Made by a program: the position numbers and the translations under genes. DNA of 64,000 bases from Paramecium sonneborni (lineage: Eukaryota; Ciliophora; Oligohymenophorea; Peniculida; Parameciidae): contig CAJJDN010000001.1 in assembly GCA_905182985.1 (NCBI GenBank), forward strand, positions 692,775 through 756,774. The letters run 5' to 3'. The first letter of the stretch is position 1. Every line of letters starts with the position of its first letter. This document shows positions 12,200-29,704 of this stretch, in pieces. The notes under the pieces are model-generated. The model had not been told where the DNA came from. It ran no database searches and worked only from the letters and a program-made list of their open reading frames with translations.

Positions 12200-13740
12200 T
12201 CATCTTTTTTTATTTGAAAACTTAAAGATTTTTTCAGGAGTGCATTCAAGTTCAATTGATTCGTCTTCTTTAGGACTCATTCTACTTTAGAGTTCATCAG
12301 CATAAATGTTAGATTCCTAATAATTTTAGTTGATACTTAATCTCCATTAGCAGATTATGGAATAGACATTTTAAATTATTGAGAAATAATCTAACGTTTT
12401 ATCAATTAAGGCCTTTTTTCAATTTTAATAGCTAAATTCTTTTTACCTTCTGAAGCTACTAAATAGTTTTTATTTATTAATTTTGGAAAAAAAGCATTCA
12501 TAAATAATTATGATCTCTAAAAGCATACATCTTTTTCTTCTTAAATTTCACTAATAATTTCATTAAAAGAACTAATTAAACTTCTTGCACTATCACCACC
12601 TTTTCTCCAATAATGCTTTTTTTAAACATAATCAAATGAAAGACTTAGAGATTCATCCCCAGTTTCAAATTTATCTCTTAATTCCTAAATTAAGCGATTG
12701 GTAATTTTAATAGTTTAGAAATATTCAATTAATTTTTACTATAATTAATTATTTGATTCTAAAAGATCAAATAGATTTTCTTTAAGTAATTCATATAAAT
12801 CATTGATCCCATCAAAATCAGAAATTAATCTAAAAATTGCAATTGCAATTCTAATTAATATTTTAATGCCTTTTAATAAAAACATATTCCAAACTTAAAT
12901 CAACTAAGAATATTATTATTCTTACTAATTATTGAGGCAAGTCATAACCAAAAATCACTAAGAACCATCTAGTTGTTATAATTCCAATATCTATTTTATT
13001 TTATAACTATAAATATTATAGAGATTTACAAATTCATTAGATAAAAAGGGGACGTAATTCCTTAGAAATACAGCTACAGTAAAATTTAAGAATTTAAGCT
13101 CATTAAATTAATCTTAGAATATATTTGAGTATTTCATTTTTTTTAGAATATAATACATAATCCAAAATGTCTATTATTCATTAAGACCATTGATTAAAAA
13201 GCAACCAGCTATTTAGTTAAATCCTTATATATAACCAATTTATTCTTAAATTTTAGATAAAGCTATAAGTATTCTTTATAATCTTTATCGATTATGAATC
13301 TATTTAAAGTATTAATGTTATGAAAATGTGCGATCAATATCTTTTTGAATATTAGAAGCTTCAATAGACTGTTAACAAGAATAATATTTATAATGGTGAG
13401 AGTATTATAAGTTTAATCTTTTAAAATCGATTACCGAATCCCAAAAAATAAATTATACACATCTTTGATCAATAATAAATTAAGAGATTAATTTATGGTC
13501 TAAAGGTTTGTATAATCTTGCGAATATAACTTTCTTAAAATAAATCTTCCAATGTCTAATTTTGAATATTTTGGAAGAAAGCTAAAAATTTATTAGACTT
13601 GAAGTATCAAGAAAAGAAGTTAATTATTCAAAAAGTCTTAAATCCTAGATTGTATCTATAAAGGAAGTTCCAAAATTTATCTCGTCTTTATCATCTAGGA
13701 CTTTAGGATTTAAGTTGGAAGATGTATATTTTTTATTCAT
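12200..13740 (-). CDS. TBC-domain Rab GTPase-activating protein
   Basis: 491 residues with three introns (13007-13029, 12904-12925, 12317-12336; 23, 22 and 20 nt). Both catalytic fingers of TBC Rab-GAPs are present: the arginine finger in IQKDIDRTF (I-xx-D-xx-R) and the glutamine finger in IGYIQGFNQIAG (Y-x-Q). Downstream, TTRWFLVIFGYDLP followed by a VWNMFLLKGIKILIRIA stretch is the conserved second half of the domain, and it only appears after splicing the first two introns. Such proteins speed GTP hydrolysis by Rab proteins and so switch off membrane-traffic steps. The start ATG shares bases with the TGA of the upstream LRR gene (ATGA, 13740-13737). No other in-frame ATG lies before the TBC core, so I keep this start. 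Confidence 0.9.
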
Positions 13741-16096
13741 TATTTTTATTAAATAATTTATGACTATTACTTAGTTTTCCTTCTACTAGTAAGAGAATCT
13801 TTTCCTTACATGGCTTTTATCCTTTCTTCTAATTGTTTCTTTTCCATTTCTGCTCTTTAAAGTGCTCTTTCTTCTGCTCTATTTAATTATCTAAGCATTT
13901 CCAATCTAGAATCACTTTAACCCTTTCGAACATGTCTTTAATCTTTTAATCCTCTTATTTCCTTCTCTAAACGAGTAATTATTTAATGACATTCAGACAT
14001 TTTCTTTTAATAATCATTTATTTCATCATCCATTTTAATTAATAACATATTTGATTCATTATCAAATTTAATTTTATCAACATCCATTTATCTTGATTAT
14101 TATTGTATTTATTATAATCTAGCATCCATATCTGTTGTTTGTTATATTTATTCTATTTTAACTTTATTTTTTTCTTCAATAGTCTTTTCTAATATTTAAA
14201 GGGATTTTGCCTTTTTTTGTTGATTCTCTTTTTAATCTTTTTCTAAATGAGGTTTTAATTAGATGAGATGATTAAGTTTAATAATTTCTCTTTTATACAT
14301 AGGTACTCTATCAAGCTCATATTTCAATCTATTTGTTTCAATAACTTTATTTATTTAATCTATGTATTTATAACTCAATGGATTTTCGCATATATCTAAA
14401 TTTAATCTAAATATTCAATATTAATTACATTGTAGAATTAACTCTAATAGCTTCACAAATAATAATTCCTGAAGAATCATGAAAACCATTATCTGGTAAT
14501 ATCAGTGTTGTTAATTAGGTACTTTATTTAATCATATTTGACAATGCAAGTACACATTTATCTGTAATATTACATCTTTTTAAATCTAACTTTTCAAAAA
14601 AGAGTCCTTTAAATATAGATTCAGCACCTAAATCTGTTATTCTATTATCTCTTAAAATAAGTGTTCTAAGTGTTTTATTTCTTTCAACACCATTACCAAT
14701 GTAATCAGCTCCTTTAGCATTTATGCAACATTTAGCCATTGATAAATAACTTAATGGTATTTTGGAAGTTAATACATTTTCAATTTGATTGAATCCATTT
14801 CCAGAAAAATAATTTTCATCTAAAATCAATTTTTCCAAAAATCTATTTACAATTAAACTTTAAAACAATTTTAATATGCCTAATGATTTGATTTCACATC
14901 CTGCTAAATTTAACTTTTTTAACATGAAAGTTCCTTTGTCAATAATTCTTGATAAATAATCCATTCCATTATTACCCAATGGATTATAACTTAGATCTAA
15001 TTCAACTAGATTACATACTGTTAGATATTAAACCATATAATTGCAAGATTCTTCATTTAAATCATTATTTGGAACATTCAAATATGCTAATGTATTATTA
15101 GTTTAAAGTCCTGATAAAATACATTCAAAACCAGCATTCTATATTGATGTACCTCTTAAACCTAGAAATTATAATGGATGATTATATTTTAGTATAGTTT
15201 CTATAGGTTCACATCCTTTTACAGACACTTTATTTCTATTCAAACCATCTTTACTTGATAATTCTATAGATATCACTGAATGTAATGGTACTATCTCATT
15301 AAATAAATAAAATGCCCCATCTGCTGTAATATTATTACTTGATAAATCTAAATGAACTATATTTCTATTCACTTTTAATAACTCTATCAATTCCATTAAA
15401 CCTTCATTTCCTATTGTATTTCTTGCTAATCTTAAATTAGAAAAATTATTATTATATAATAACATATCTCTAATTTTTTTAGCACTCTCTAATCCTAATT
15501 AATTATCTTCACAAATGAATTGTTCTTCTATACATAATTTCTGAAACTTTTGTATAAAAAGAACTGCATGCTCTGGTTAATATTCAAGTTCTCTATCTTT
15601 GCATTTGCAATGATATAAATCTATAATTTAATCAACTTCTAAAGTATGTATTACTGTTGACTAATTCAATTCCTCTTCTGATATATCATTTTCTATTTCT
15701 TCCCTATAATATGTATCAGTATTACTTTTAAATATGAATATTATCAAAACCATACTTTTTATAAGGTCTTTAATTCACTTTTTTTCTAAAAATCTTTCTT
15801 TAAGATTATTAAATTGTTGCAGTTTTCTCTTAATATTCAAATGGTTTTTTCATAGTTATTGCTGTTGAAGGCCTAGTCAAACCTGTTAAAGGTCTTAAAG
15901 ATTAAGCTCTTTGATGCTAAAGTTCAAACCATTCTCATACTGAGTGATAATTTGAATAATCTCTCATCATCTTTGATGTTGGAGGCCTTGAAATTATTGT
16001 AACCTGCTCATTCTCAGCTACTTAAGCATCTATCAATGCCTTCTCTAAATTAAACCAAGCATTTAAAATTGAAACATTTGATTATGTTCTCTACAT
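13737..16096 (-). CDS. leucine-rich-repeat protein with C-terminal coiled coil
   Basis: 763 residues with introns 15917-15940, 15704-15725 and 14407-14428 (24, 22 and 22 nt). Residues of about 170-530 contain LRRs of the ribonuclease-inhibitor (RI-like) type, for example VHLDLSSNNITADGAFYL, LVELDLSYNPLGNNGMDYL and LRTLILRDNRITDLGAESIF. From about residue 560 the protein is a Lys/Glu/Gln coiled coil with an RAEERALQRAEMEKKQLEER stretch. LRR plus coiled coil is common among ciliary and basal-body proteins and also among scaffold proteins; I cannot pick one. No transmembrane segment is visible. Its stop codon overlaps the start codon of the TBC gene by design of the sequence (ATGA). Confidence 0.88.
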
Positions 16097-16157
16097 TTTA
16101 TCAATTCTCTATATGTATATAAATTATTTTAACAAAATTAAACCTCATTTATCATAA

Positions 16158-17456
<1,299 letters not shown>

Positions 17457-17533
17457 AAATTTCTTAAAAACTTTTGTTTTTGCTTGAAGTTCTAACTAAA
17501 TCAATTTTTTTGATTTGTTGCATATATTTAATT

Positions 17534-17998
17534 ATGTAATTTAATCCAATAAAAACACCAATCTATTTTGATAATATTTCATCTGTCCAAACTTATGCTA
17601 GATAAAATCACTTGTTACTGTATGTTTTTAAAAATACTGTTTATGATCTCTCAGAATTTGCTTATATTCATCCTGGAGGATAAGAAGAAATTTGTAAATA
17701 CGTGAATACAGACATTTCTAAAATAATTTTCAATCCTAAAATTCATAAGCACTCACCTATGATGCTCTTTAAAATTTCTAAATTTACTTTCGGATATATT
17801 TAAGAGTAAAAATAAAAAACTCTACTGAAATCAAAATCTTCCTAATAATTACTCTAATAAACAAGAAAGAATTTATTATCAGCTGCAGATCCTGATTATT
17901 TAGCAGTGCCTGAAGATTGTTGTATTGAAAAAGTTAGAAGTATTAAAACTCATAGAAGAATTTATCATTCAGATGAATAAATTAAAATGAAAATGTGA
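17534..17998 (+). CDS. cytochrome b5-like haem-binding protein
   Basis: 154 residues, no intron. Residues of about 15-80 match the cytochrome b5 fold: NTVYDLSEFAYIHPGGQEEI with the HPGG motif whose His is the first haem ligand, then PKIHKHSPMML, where a His-Ser gives the expected second ligand. The rest is a Lys/Ser/Gln-rich tail without a membrane anchor, so the protein is probably soluble. Electron-transfer cytochrome b5 proteins serve desaturases, cytochromes P450 and similar enzymes. The partner here is unknown. The 3' part (17830 onward) lies inside the 1,167-bp exact direct repeat and is repeated as a headless copy at 18998-19166. Confidence 0.85.
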
Positions 17999-18996
17999 AT
18001 ATATATAAGTTCATTATTATATTTTTTCTGTAAGTATTAATGATTAATAAATTCACTAAAACAGAAAGTTTATAGCTTTTAATTTACTAAGAAATTAAAC
18101 TCTGCAAATATAACTTATAAAAATATTGAGAGTATTATTTGCCTAAAGAACTATTATTGATTTGTTTTCTAAAAATGAAATAACAAAATTAATTATTATG
18201 TAGCCTCAATTACCAAAAATTCATGATAGATCATTATAATATGGTGATAATCCATTCTATGTTCCAGATGAATATGAGATATTCAAATTGAAAGAAAAAT
18301 CAAAATTAGCTAGATCTGAAGAAAGAGTTAAATTTTCAAAATTGAAGATTGAAGATAAGAGTAAAAAATAAAAAGGATTTTTCACTGTTAGAACAATAGA
18401 TCGTTTGGGAAGTGAAGAAACATCATTTGATAGAGAAGAATAAGATAAGATGTATGAATTAAATATAATTAAAGTAATATTGTTGAAGCTGCTAATAATG
18501 CATTAAAAAATAGAGTTAAATTTAGAGAACCTATGCATTAATTTTTAGAAAAGAAAAGAGAAATGTTATTATTTTAAATGCTAATTGATTAAAAAAGAGA
18601 AATGATTGATGTTTATGAGAAGTAAGCTAGATTTCATAGAAAAGGTTTAGAATAAAGTGAATAATTAATTGATGAGGATATTGAAATGTTCAATAAATTT
18701 TTAGAAGCTAATAATAATAGTTCTAGAGATGCAATTAAAGAAGCAGAAAATGAAACTAGATTGAAATAAGAAAAAACTAATGAAATTAAAGTGTTATAAG
18801 AACATAGAACTGAATTAATGACTAAAAATTAATAAAAAGTAGATAATTTAGAAGATCTCATAAAATACAAAAATTTTTTAGACAGAATAACTCCAAAAGA
18901 ATTTAAAAAAAAAAGTAGAAAATTATAAAACAAAATCAAAAATAAAAATAATCTTTAAGAAAATTAAATAAGTTCTGATTTATAAAAAATATTAGA
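17830..18996. repeat. exact direct repeat, copy 1 (1,167 bp, probable assembly artefact)
   Basis: These 1,167 bases recur without a visible difference at 18998-20164, separated only by the single N at 18997. Copy 1 runs from inside the cytochrome b5 gene to the middle of CFAP100. The most likely cause is that two contigs overlapping by this length were joined end to end with one N instead of being merged. Confidence 0.95.
18198..18996 (+). pseudogene. CFAP100 5' part, duplicated and cut at the N (assembly artefact)
   Basis: Identical to the first 799 bases of the complete CFAP100 gene at 19366-20855, including the 23-nt intron (18452-18474). It ends abruptly at the N. It should not be counted as a separate gene: it is the left contig's version of the same locus. 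Confidence 0.9.
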
Positions 18997-18997
18997 N
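18997..18997. other. single N at a contig join
   Basis: The only ambiguous base seen in the window. It sits exactly between the two copies of the 1,167-bp repeat, which marks it as a scaffolding join rather than a base-call uncertainty. Confidence 0.95.
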
Positions 18998-20164
18998 ATC
19001 AAAATCTTCCTAATAATTACTCTAATAAACAAGAAAGAATTTATTATCAGCTGCAGATCCTGATTATTTAGCAGTGCCTGAAGATTGTTGTATTGAAAAA
19101 GTTAGAAGTATTAAAACTCATAGAAGAATTTATCATTCAGATGAATAAATTAAAATGAAAATGTGAATATATATAAGTTCATTATTATATTTTTTCTGTA
19201 AGTATTAATGATTAATAAATTCACTAAAACAGAAAGTTTATAGCTTTTAATTTACTAAGAAATTAAACTCTGCAAATATAACTTATAAAAATATTGAGAG
19301 TATTATTTGCCTAAAGAACTATTATTGATTTGTTTTCTAAAAATGAAATAACAAAATTAATTATTATGTAGCCTCAATTACCAAAAATTCATGATAGATC
19401 ATTATAATATGGTGATAATCCATTCTATGTTCCAGATGAATATGAGATATTCAAATTGAAAGAAAAATCAAAATTAGCTAGATCTGAAGAAAGAGTTAAA
19501 TTTTCAAAATTGAAGATTGAAGATAAGAGTAAAAAATAAAAAGGATTTTTCACTGTTAGAACAATAGATCGTTTGGGAAGTGAAGAAACATCATTTGATA
19601 GAGAAGAATAAGATAAGATGTATGAATTAAATATAATTAAAGTAATATTGTTGAAGCTGCTAATAATGCATTAAAAAATAGAGTTAAATTTAGAGAACCT
19701 ATGCATTAATTTTTAGAAAAGAAAAGAGAAATGTTATTATTTTAAATGCTAATTGATTAAAAAAGAGAAATGATTGATGTTTATGAGAAGTAAGCTAGAT
19801 TTCATAGAAAAGGTTTAGAATAAAGTGAATAATTAATTGATGAGGATATTGAAATGTTCAATAAATTTTTAGAAGCTAATAATAATAGTTCTAGAGATGC
19901 AATTAAAGAAGCAGAAAATGAAACTAGATTGAAATAAGAAAAAACTAATGAAATTAAAGTGTTATAAGAACATAGAACTGAATTAATGACTAAAAATTAA
20001 TAAAAAGTAGATAATTTAGAAGATCTCATAAAATACAAAAATTTTTTAGACAGAATAACTCCAAAAGAATTTAAAAAAAAAAGTAGAAAATTATAAAACA
20101 AAATCAAAAATAAAAATAATCTTTAAGAAAATTAAATAAGTTCTGATTTATAAAAAATATTAGA
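18998..20164. repeat. exact direct repeat, copy 2 (1,167 bp, probable assembly artefact)
   Basis: Second copy of 17830-18996. It begins in the middle of the cytochrome b5 reading frame without a start codon and continues into the full CFAP100 gene. The part 18998-19166 is therefore a headless repeat of the cytochrome b5 3' end and not a gene. Confidence 0.95.
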
Positions 20165-20855
20165 TGATTCTGATGATGAATTTGATTCATATTTTAAAGA
20201 TCCAAATTAATTATTTGATATTTTTTAATAATTGGAAGAAAGAAATCTTTTTTTAATAGCCAATACAAAAGAAAGAGAATAAATGGTTGAAGAATTGAGA
20301 TCTAAAGTAGATTAAAAAAAGAAGTAATTAGAGGATAAGAAATAAAATGCAATTTAAAATAGAATAGATTTAGAAAAATAAATAATTACAATAAATGATT
20401 AAATTAAGACTTTAAAAAGTATAAAAAGTGATAATGAGGGATTTGAATCTCTTCGTAATTTAGAATAGATGATTTCTAGAATGTATAAAACAGATTTAAA
20501 TCCAGAACCAAGAAAGGATATGTCAGGATTAGAAATGTTAAGAGAAACAGAAAGAAAATTAGAATAATATATTTTAGAAATAAAAAGATATAGATAAATA
20601 GCACCAGATTTAGTATTAGATAAAGAAAAAGGATGTATAAGAATTAAGAAGGAAAAAATGAAATAAGAAAAATAAGAATAAGATATAATTGAGATGTAGA
20701 AAAAATAATAAGAATAATAAAGAGAGATTATTATTTAAAAAAGATATGGAAGACCAATTATGATAAGATCATGGCCACCAAAAGAAGAAAAAGAAGAATA
20801 AATAGTAACTGAAATTAGTGAAGAAGAGAAAGAGAGATTAAAATATTTTACATGA
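19366..20855 (+). CDS. CFAP100: CFAP100/MIA1-like ciliary protein (DUF4200)
   Basis: 488 residues with one intron (19620-19642, 23 nt, ending AAG). The N-terminus has the CFAP100/CCDC37 signature NPFYVPDEYEIFKLKEKSK. A DUF4200 coiled coil follows at about residues 110-230: HQFLEKKREMLLLQMLIDQK, then LEANNNSSRDAIKEAENETR and LIKYKNFLDRITP. A long coiled coil comes next, and the tail contains GRPIMIRSWPP, like the Arg-Ser-Pro ending of CCDC37. In Chlamydomonas MIA1/CFAP100 pairs with MIA2/CFAP73 in the axoneme, where the complex modulates the f/I1 inner dynein arm. CFAP73 also carries DUF4200, so the exact paralogue rests on the two end motifs. This is the full-length copy; 18198-18996 is its duplicated 5' part. 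Confidence 0.87.
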
Positions 20856-20939
20856 TAAATATATATTTATATATATATTCTTTAATTTTAATTAGAATGA
20901 TATGTCCTTAATACTTATTAGATTCCATCAATAATTGTA

Positions 20940-24499
<3,560 letters not shown>

Positions 24500-24561
24500 T
24501 ATAAAATTAAATATTTTTATAATTTGATACTTATATTATATATCATTTAAGTGATGATTAA

Positions 24562-25387
24562 TCACTTTTTCATCTCAATCAATAAGACATGAGCTTTGCC
24601 TTTTGGTTTGAGAATGATACTTTTGAATATCTTTACTCCATCATGTTAATTGATTAACTAACTTTTGACATCTTATAAAGGTAAACATGAATCAATGTTC
24701 AATTCAAAAGATCCTTCAACGCATAAAAGATAAGCTTATCTACCTTCTTTTATCTATTATAATATATAATATAGATTATACTTCAAATCTTTATTCTGTA
24801 GTAAATTCATTAACCCAAATATTAGCATCTTAGTTTATTTTAGCTGGTGCTTATGAATTTTCTTACATATCTCCAACCATATGGAACCATTTATTATCTG
24901 CTTAACCATTTTAGCCACGATAACTCTTATATTAAACTTTTGTATTAATTTGTCTTGGTTTTATCCAAATTTAAATAAATCGACATACTTCTTTCTTTGA
25001 TAAATTAAATTCAGAATGATAAACTCCTGATCCTGCACTCATATATTATGCTGATCCTCTTCCAAGTGATTCTTTATTTCCTTTTGAATCTCCATGAGTT
25101 AATTCTCCTTATACAATGTAGCTAACAATCTCCATATTTTAATGTGGATGTTCTCCAAATCCTCTATTTGGTTATACTAAATCATCATTCATTACTCTCA
25201 ATACTCCAAATTATTAATTTTAAGGATCATTGTATTCTTTTTTATTTTTACAATTAATACCTGCAAAACTAAAGTGAAATCTACTCTTTAACCAATTAAC
25301 TTTTGGGTCATCATTTTTTGGATTACCAAAATATCTTGGATCAGGTTCGCTGACAAACAAGTCTTTTCCTGGTATATGAATAAACAT
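24562..25387 (-). CDS. pirin-family cupin protein
   Basis: 265 residues with one 28-nt intron (24754-24781). The pirin cupin core is clear: RGFGEHPHQNMEIVSYIVQG has the HPH motif and the following Glu region of the metal site, GELTHGDSKG follows, and SAGSGVYHSEFN carries the third His and Glu. Pirins are nuclear or cytosolic Fe(II)-binding bicupins acting as transcription cofactors or quercetin dioxygenases. The second cupin half is less conserved, as usual. An in-frame ATG seven codons upstream (25408) could also be the start. It converges with the ubiquitin protease, with 62 bp between the two stops. Confidence 0.9.
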
Positions 25388-25782
25388 CAAATATATTTAT
25401 ATAAACATATAAATTTTTTTTTTTTAAATATCTTTTAGAATTTCCAAACTCTGAAAAAATGCTACATTTTTTTATATTAATTTTTTATAAATTAACCAAC
25501 CTATTTTAATTTTCCTACTTTAAACCTCTTTTCCTTTATTTAAAATTTCATTCTTATTAATACTTTTATGCATATATCTATTCTCAATTTAATTTTATTA
25601 AAACATAATTTTGTTTATTGATATAAAATATTCAAAATTGTAATCAAAGTTATCAAACCTTAAACTATCTATCTAAATTAGTAAAATAATTTTCATTTTT
25701 ATTTCAGGAGATAAGATATAACCCAAAAATGGAATACCAAAAAGATTTTTTTTTTAAATAATAAATAATTTAAAATTTTATA

Positions 25783-28700
25783 TCATAAAATACTCTTAAG
25801 TTCTAAAAATTTATCATTTTTTAATAATTCTTCGTATGTACCACATGCTTATATTTATCCATCGCCCATTACAAATACCTTATCAAACTATTAAAGATTT
25901 TCTAATCTATGAGATATTAGGAGTAATGTTTTATTTTATACAAAATCAAATAATTTTTTCATTATTTTATTATCTAAAATAAAACAAAATTTTATTACTT
26001 GTTTCAATATCCATATTGGAAGTTGCTTCATCCATTAAAATAATATCTTTATTTAATAATATAGATTAAACAAAATTAACAATTTATTTTTCTCCATTTG
26101 ATAAATTTTAAGTACTTTTATTTAAATCAATTATAAAATCTAATTCTTTAAATACATTTTCAATCTCCTAATTACTAAATTATTAATTTGGATCAATGTT
26201 TTCTCTAATTGTTCCAGGTAATATAACTCCTTATTGAGGAATTATGCTCATAGCTGATCTTAATTATTTTGTTCCATAATGTTATAGAAGATTTCCAAAA
26301 AAATATATTTATCCTTTTTAAAATTCATACAAAGATACAAGCAAATTAAAAAGACTTGATTTCCCAGATCCTGTTCTTCCACAAAAGGCTATTTTTTATC
26401 CCTTTTTAATTTGAAATGAAACTCCTTTCAAAGCATAATCTGCAGTTGCCAAACCTTTTGCTATTCCATAACTAAGCCAAACATTATCATAAACTATTAA
26501 ATCATCTCTATATTGTTATGTTGGTGCATCTTATTCTTAAGGGAAATTAACAATCTATTTAATTCTTTATAATGATTAACTAACTATAGTAATTCTTCTC
26601 CAACTTTATACAGATTTTGATAAAAATTAATTACCAAATAATAAATAAGCATAAGTATAAGTTAATTTATTTCCAGTTATAATTAATAAAACTAATACAG
26701 TGGATTCTACAATAAAATTACGTAATTAAAGAGTATATTCTAATTAACTTTATGAAAGTGCATTAGCATATTTATAAAGTAAAATCTTTTAAAATTGAGA
26801 TTAAATCTTTTTTTCTTATTTAAAATATTTAATAAATTTATGACCTTTCTCAGTCTCAATAATAAATGAATCAAAATCTTAAGTTTCAAAATATCTATTG
26901 ATTTCTTATTATCTTGAGACTTTAAATTTTCTATGCAATAATTGATTTTTGATTAATAAATAACCACTTATAATTACATAAGGAATTATTTCAAATTGCA
27001 TTGAACTAATTAAAATAAACAAACCTAAAAATTCTAAAGTTACAGTAAAAAAATAATTAAGTGGAAGATCATCAATTTCATTCATATCATCAAATAATCT
27101 TCTTATGTAAAATGAACTAGAAAATATATCATAAAATTTTGTTGGAAGATGAATAAATTTTTTCATCAATAAATCAAATATATTTTTTGCTGATATTATT
27201 GTTGAATAAGAATAGCTGAATCCTCTTAGAAGTGTTAATGCAGATAAAATCAAAAATACATTTAAAAATTCTGATTTATCAAAATTTTTTAAATTAGAAA
27301 TATTATTATGAATCCATAATTCAAAACCTCCTTTCATAAATTAATGAAGTAATGAACATACAATAAAGAATAATAGAGTTTTTAAACCTAATGCTTTTAT
27401 ATAAAATTGATAATTTTCCTTTAAATTTTACTCAGTTTCTTAATCTATCTCCTTTTCAGGTTAAGGAGGTTCAATTGCATCAACAATATTTTTTGGTTAA
27501 AAGGAAACACTTCCAACTTAAAAATTTTATTTTTCTTCTAAAATTGCAATATTTTTTTCAATTTTGATAACAAAATCTACATATTATAAATATTATAATT
27601 AATTTAAAACTAAAACAACAGTTTTTCCTTTTAAAAAAGTAGTTATAGATTTAAACATATGATCTGCAACATTTTCATCAACAGCTGAAAAAATATCATC
27701 AAAATAATATGATTAAGCATCATAATATAAAGCTCTACAAAATGTTACTCTTGATTTTTAACCACCACTTAAGTTAGTTCCATTTAAACCAACTTATTTA
27801 TTATCATCAAAATCTATTGCAGCTAATTTAAGACATAATTTATATCTTTCTTCATCATAATTTTATCCAAATAAAATATTTTATTTAACAGTTCCACTAA
27901 ATAACCATGCATTTTAACTTACATAAGATCCATCACAAAAATATTCAAGTAATACACTTTTTCCTGATCCAATTTATCCTATTATACAAGTTAATTTGTT
28001 TTTTTCTATCTAATTAAATTTTAGTTAAATCTAAAATTTTGTTTAAGTAGCTTAATGAATTGTATCTCCTTTAATAAAATTTATAACTCTATCAAAAATT
28101 CTAAATTTTTTTATTGAAATAACTTCAACAGTATTTTAATTGATTAATTTAGCTTCAATTTCATTTGTATTAAAATAATCATTTATTTTTATTACTGAAA
28201 AAAAGCTTCCTAAAAATTCTCCAAAACACCATGGAAATGAATTAATTGGAGTAACTAATTTATCAAAAAATATTAAGATTGTATAAAATTGTTCTTTTTC
28301 TAATTCTTAAATTTTATAAAAGGCAACAAATAACAATACAATCTAAGTCATTCTTCTAAAAAAATTAACAAAAGTATCAACATATTAAATTCCTTTATTA
28401 CATAAAAACTCTTATTCTCTAACTTTATTTATTAATTTCAGCATAACATTTTCCCATTATAAATATTTAATACTCTTTATACCACATAACATATCTTAAG
28501 TGAGTCTTAATCTTTTATCTGCAAAAAATTAAATTCTCCATGCATAAATTTATGCTACAGATGCTGCTAATAAAGCAAATAAACTTAAAATTATCCCATA
28601 TTTAATTGAATCAAATAAATTTTCATTCTTTAATAAATGATAAACAAAAGGTAATTCAAATGCTATTGCTACTAAATCATAAAATGATCTAATTGCTCTT

Positions 28701-29704
28701 TCTACTTATCTCAATTCCTTTAGCATTCCTTAAAATGTTGTTTAATTATGAACTTTCAAACATTAAGAAAACAGCCTCTCTGATAAATGTGCATTTACCA
28801 AATACTAAAATTCTGATAAATATACTCCATAATATTTAAATGTGAAAACTATTATTAACATATCTTACAATCAATATATAATGCCAATATTACTAATAAA
28901 TATTTTTCTATTGATTCTTCATACTATATTATTATAAATGGAGGAATGTATTCGAAAATGACTGATGCTATTTTCAAAAATAATAATAATATTCCTCTTA
29001 ATTGAAAGTTTACATCTTTCCCCTCCAGAAATCCTTTTAATATATTTAAACTCAAAATTTTAGTTGCACAATCTTCTTCTCTCTAAATGGAAAAATATAA
29101 CATATAAATATTTTAGATTTAATATTATAATACCCATTGTAAAAGAATAATATAGAAAATTATTATTTCTATTATGATCAATAAAGTTTATATTATATAT
29201 CTAAATTAATATCAAAATTGATAAGAAAATAAATTCTTTAGACTTTATTAATTTGCTAAATGCATTTTGTCTATCAAAACTTAATCATTAAATTGTGATT
29301 ACTATTGAACTTCATTTTATCTTCTCTTGATGCTATAAATAAATTTCTATGATAATTAAAATATACATAAATTTAGTTGGAACAGTTTATGTCTTAAATA
29401 AGATTTTTGGTTCCATAAGAGTTGGGACATCAAATTATCTCTTTTCATACAAATTTTTAATATCTAAATATAGTTGATTTTATTCATCTTCAAATTTAGC
29501 TGTTCTATTTCTAAAATGCACTTAAGTTGCATCTTTAGACATGTCCATTTTATTAGGTCCTATTGTTGATCTATATTTTGTTTCAGGAGTGTTGAATTCA
29601 ACAGCAGATATACTTGAAAATTTTCGGCATTCTTATGTTGAAGGCTCTTGTTCTAAATCTTTAAATTAAGGCGAGAGAAGTTCTTCTTTAAATCGCTCCT
29701 ACAT
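25783..29704 (-). CDS. ABCC (MRP)-type full ABC transporter
   Basis: About 1,270 residues, two membrane domains and two nucleotide-binding domains. NBD1: Walker A GQIGSGKS, signature LSGGQKSR, Walker B YYFDDIFSAVD, where Asp replaces the catalytic Glu as is usual in ABCC NBD1. NBD2: Walker A GRTGSGKS, a modified signature LSNGEKQ, Walker B IILMDEATSNMD with the catalytic Glu, and an H-loop LLISHRLEN. Short tiny introns occur near the ends (for example 25974-25998, 25 nt, and two close to the 5' end); I did not place every intron in the membrane-domain part. Such transporters export organic anions and conjugates. The length equals ABCC4-like proteins without the extra N-terminal TMD0. The start ATG 29704 begins an open frame reading MQERFKEELLSPQF. 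Confidence 0.87.
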
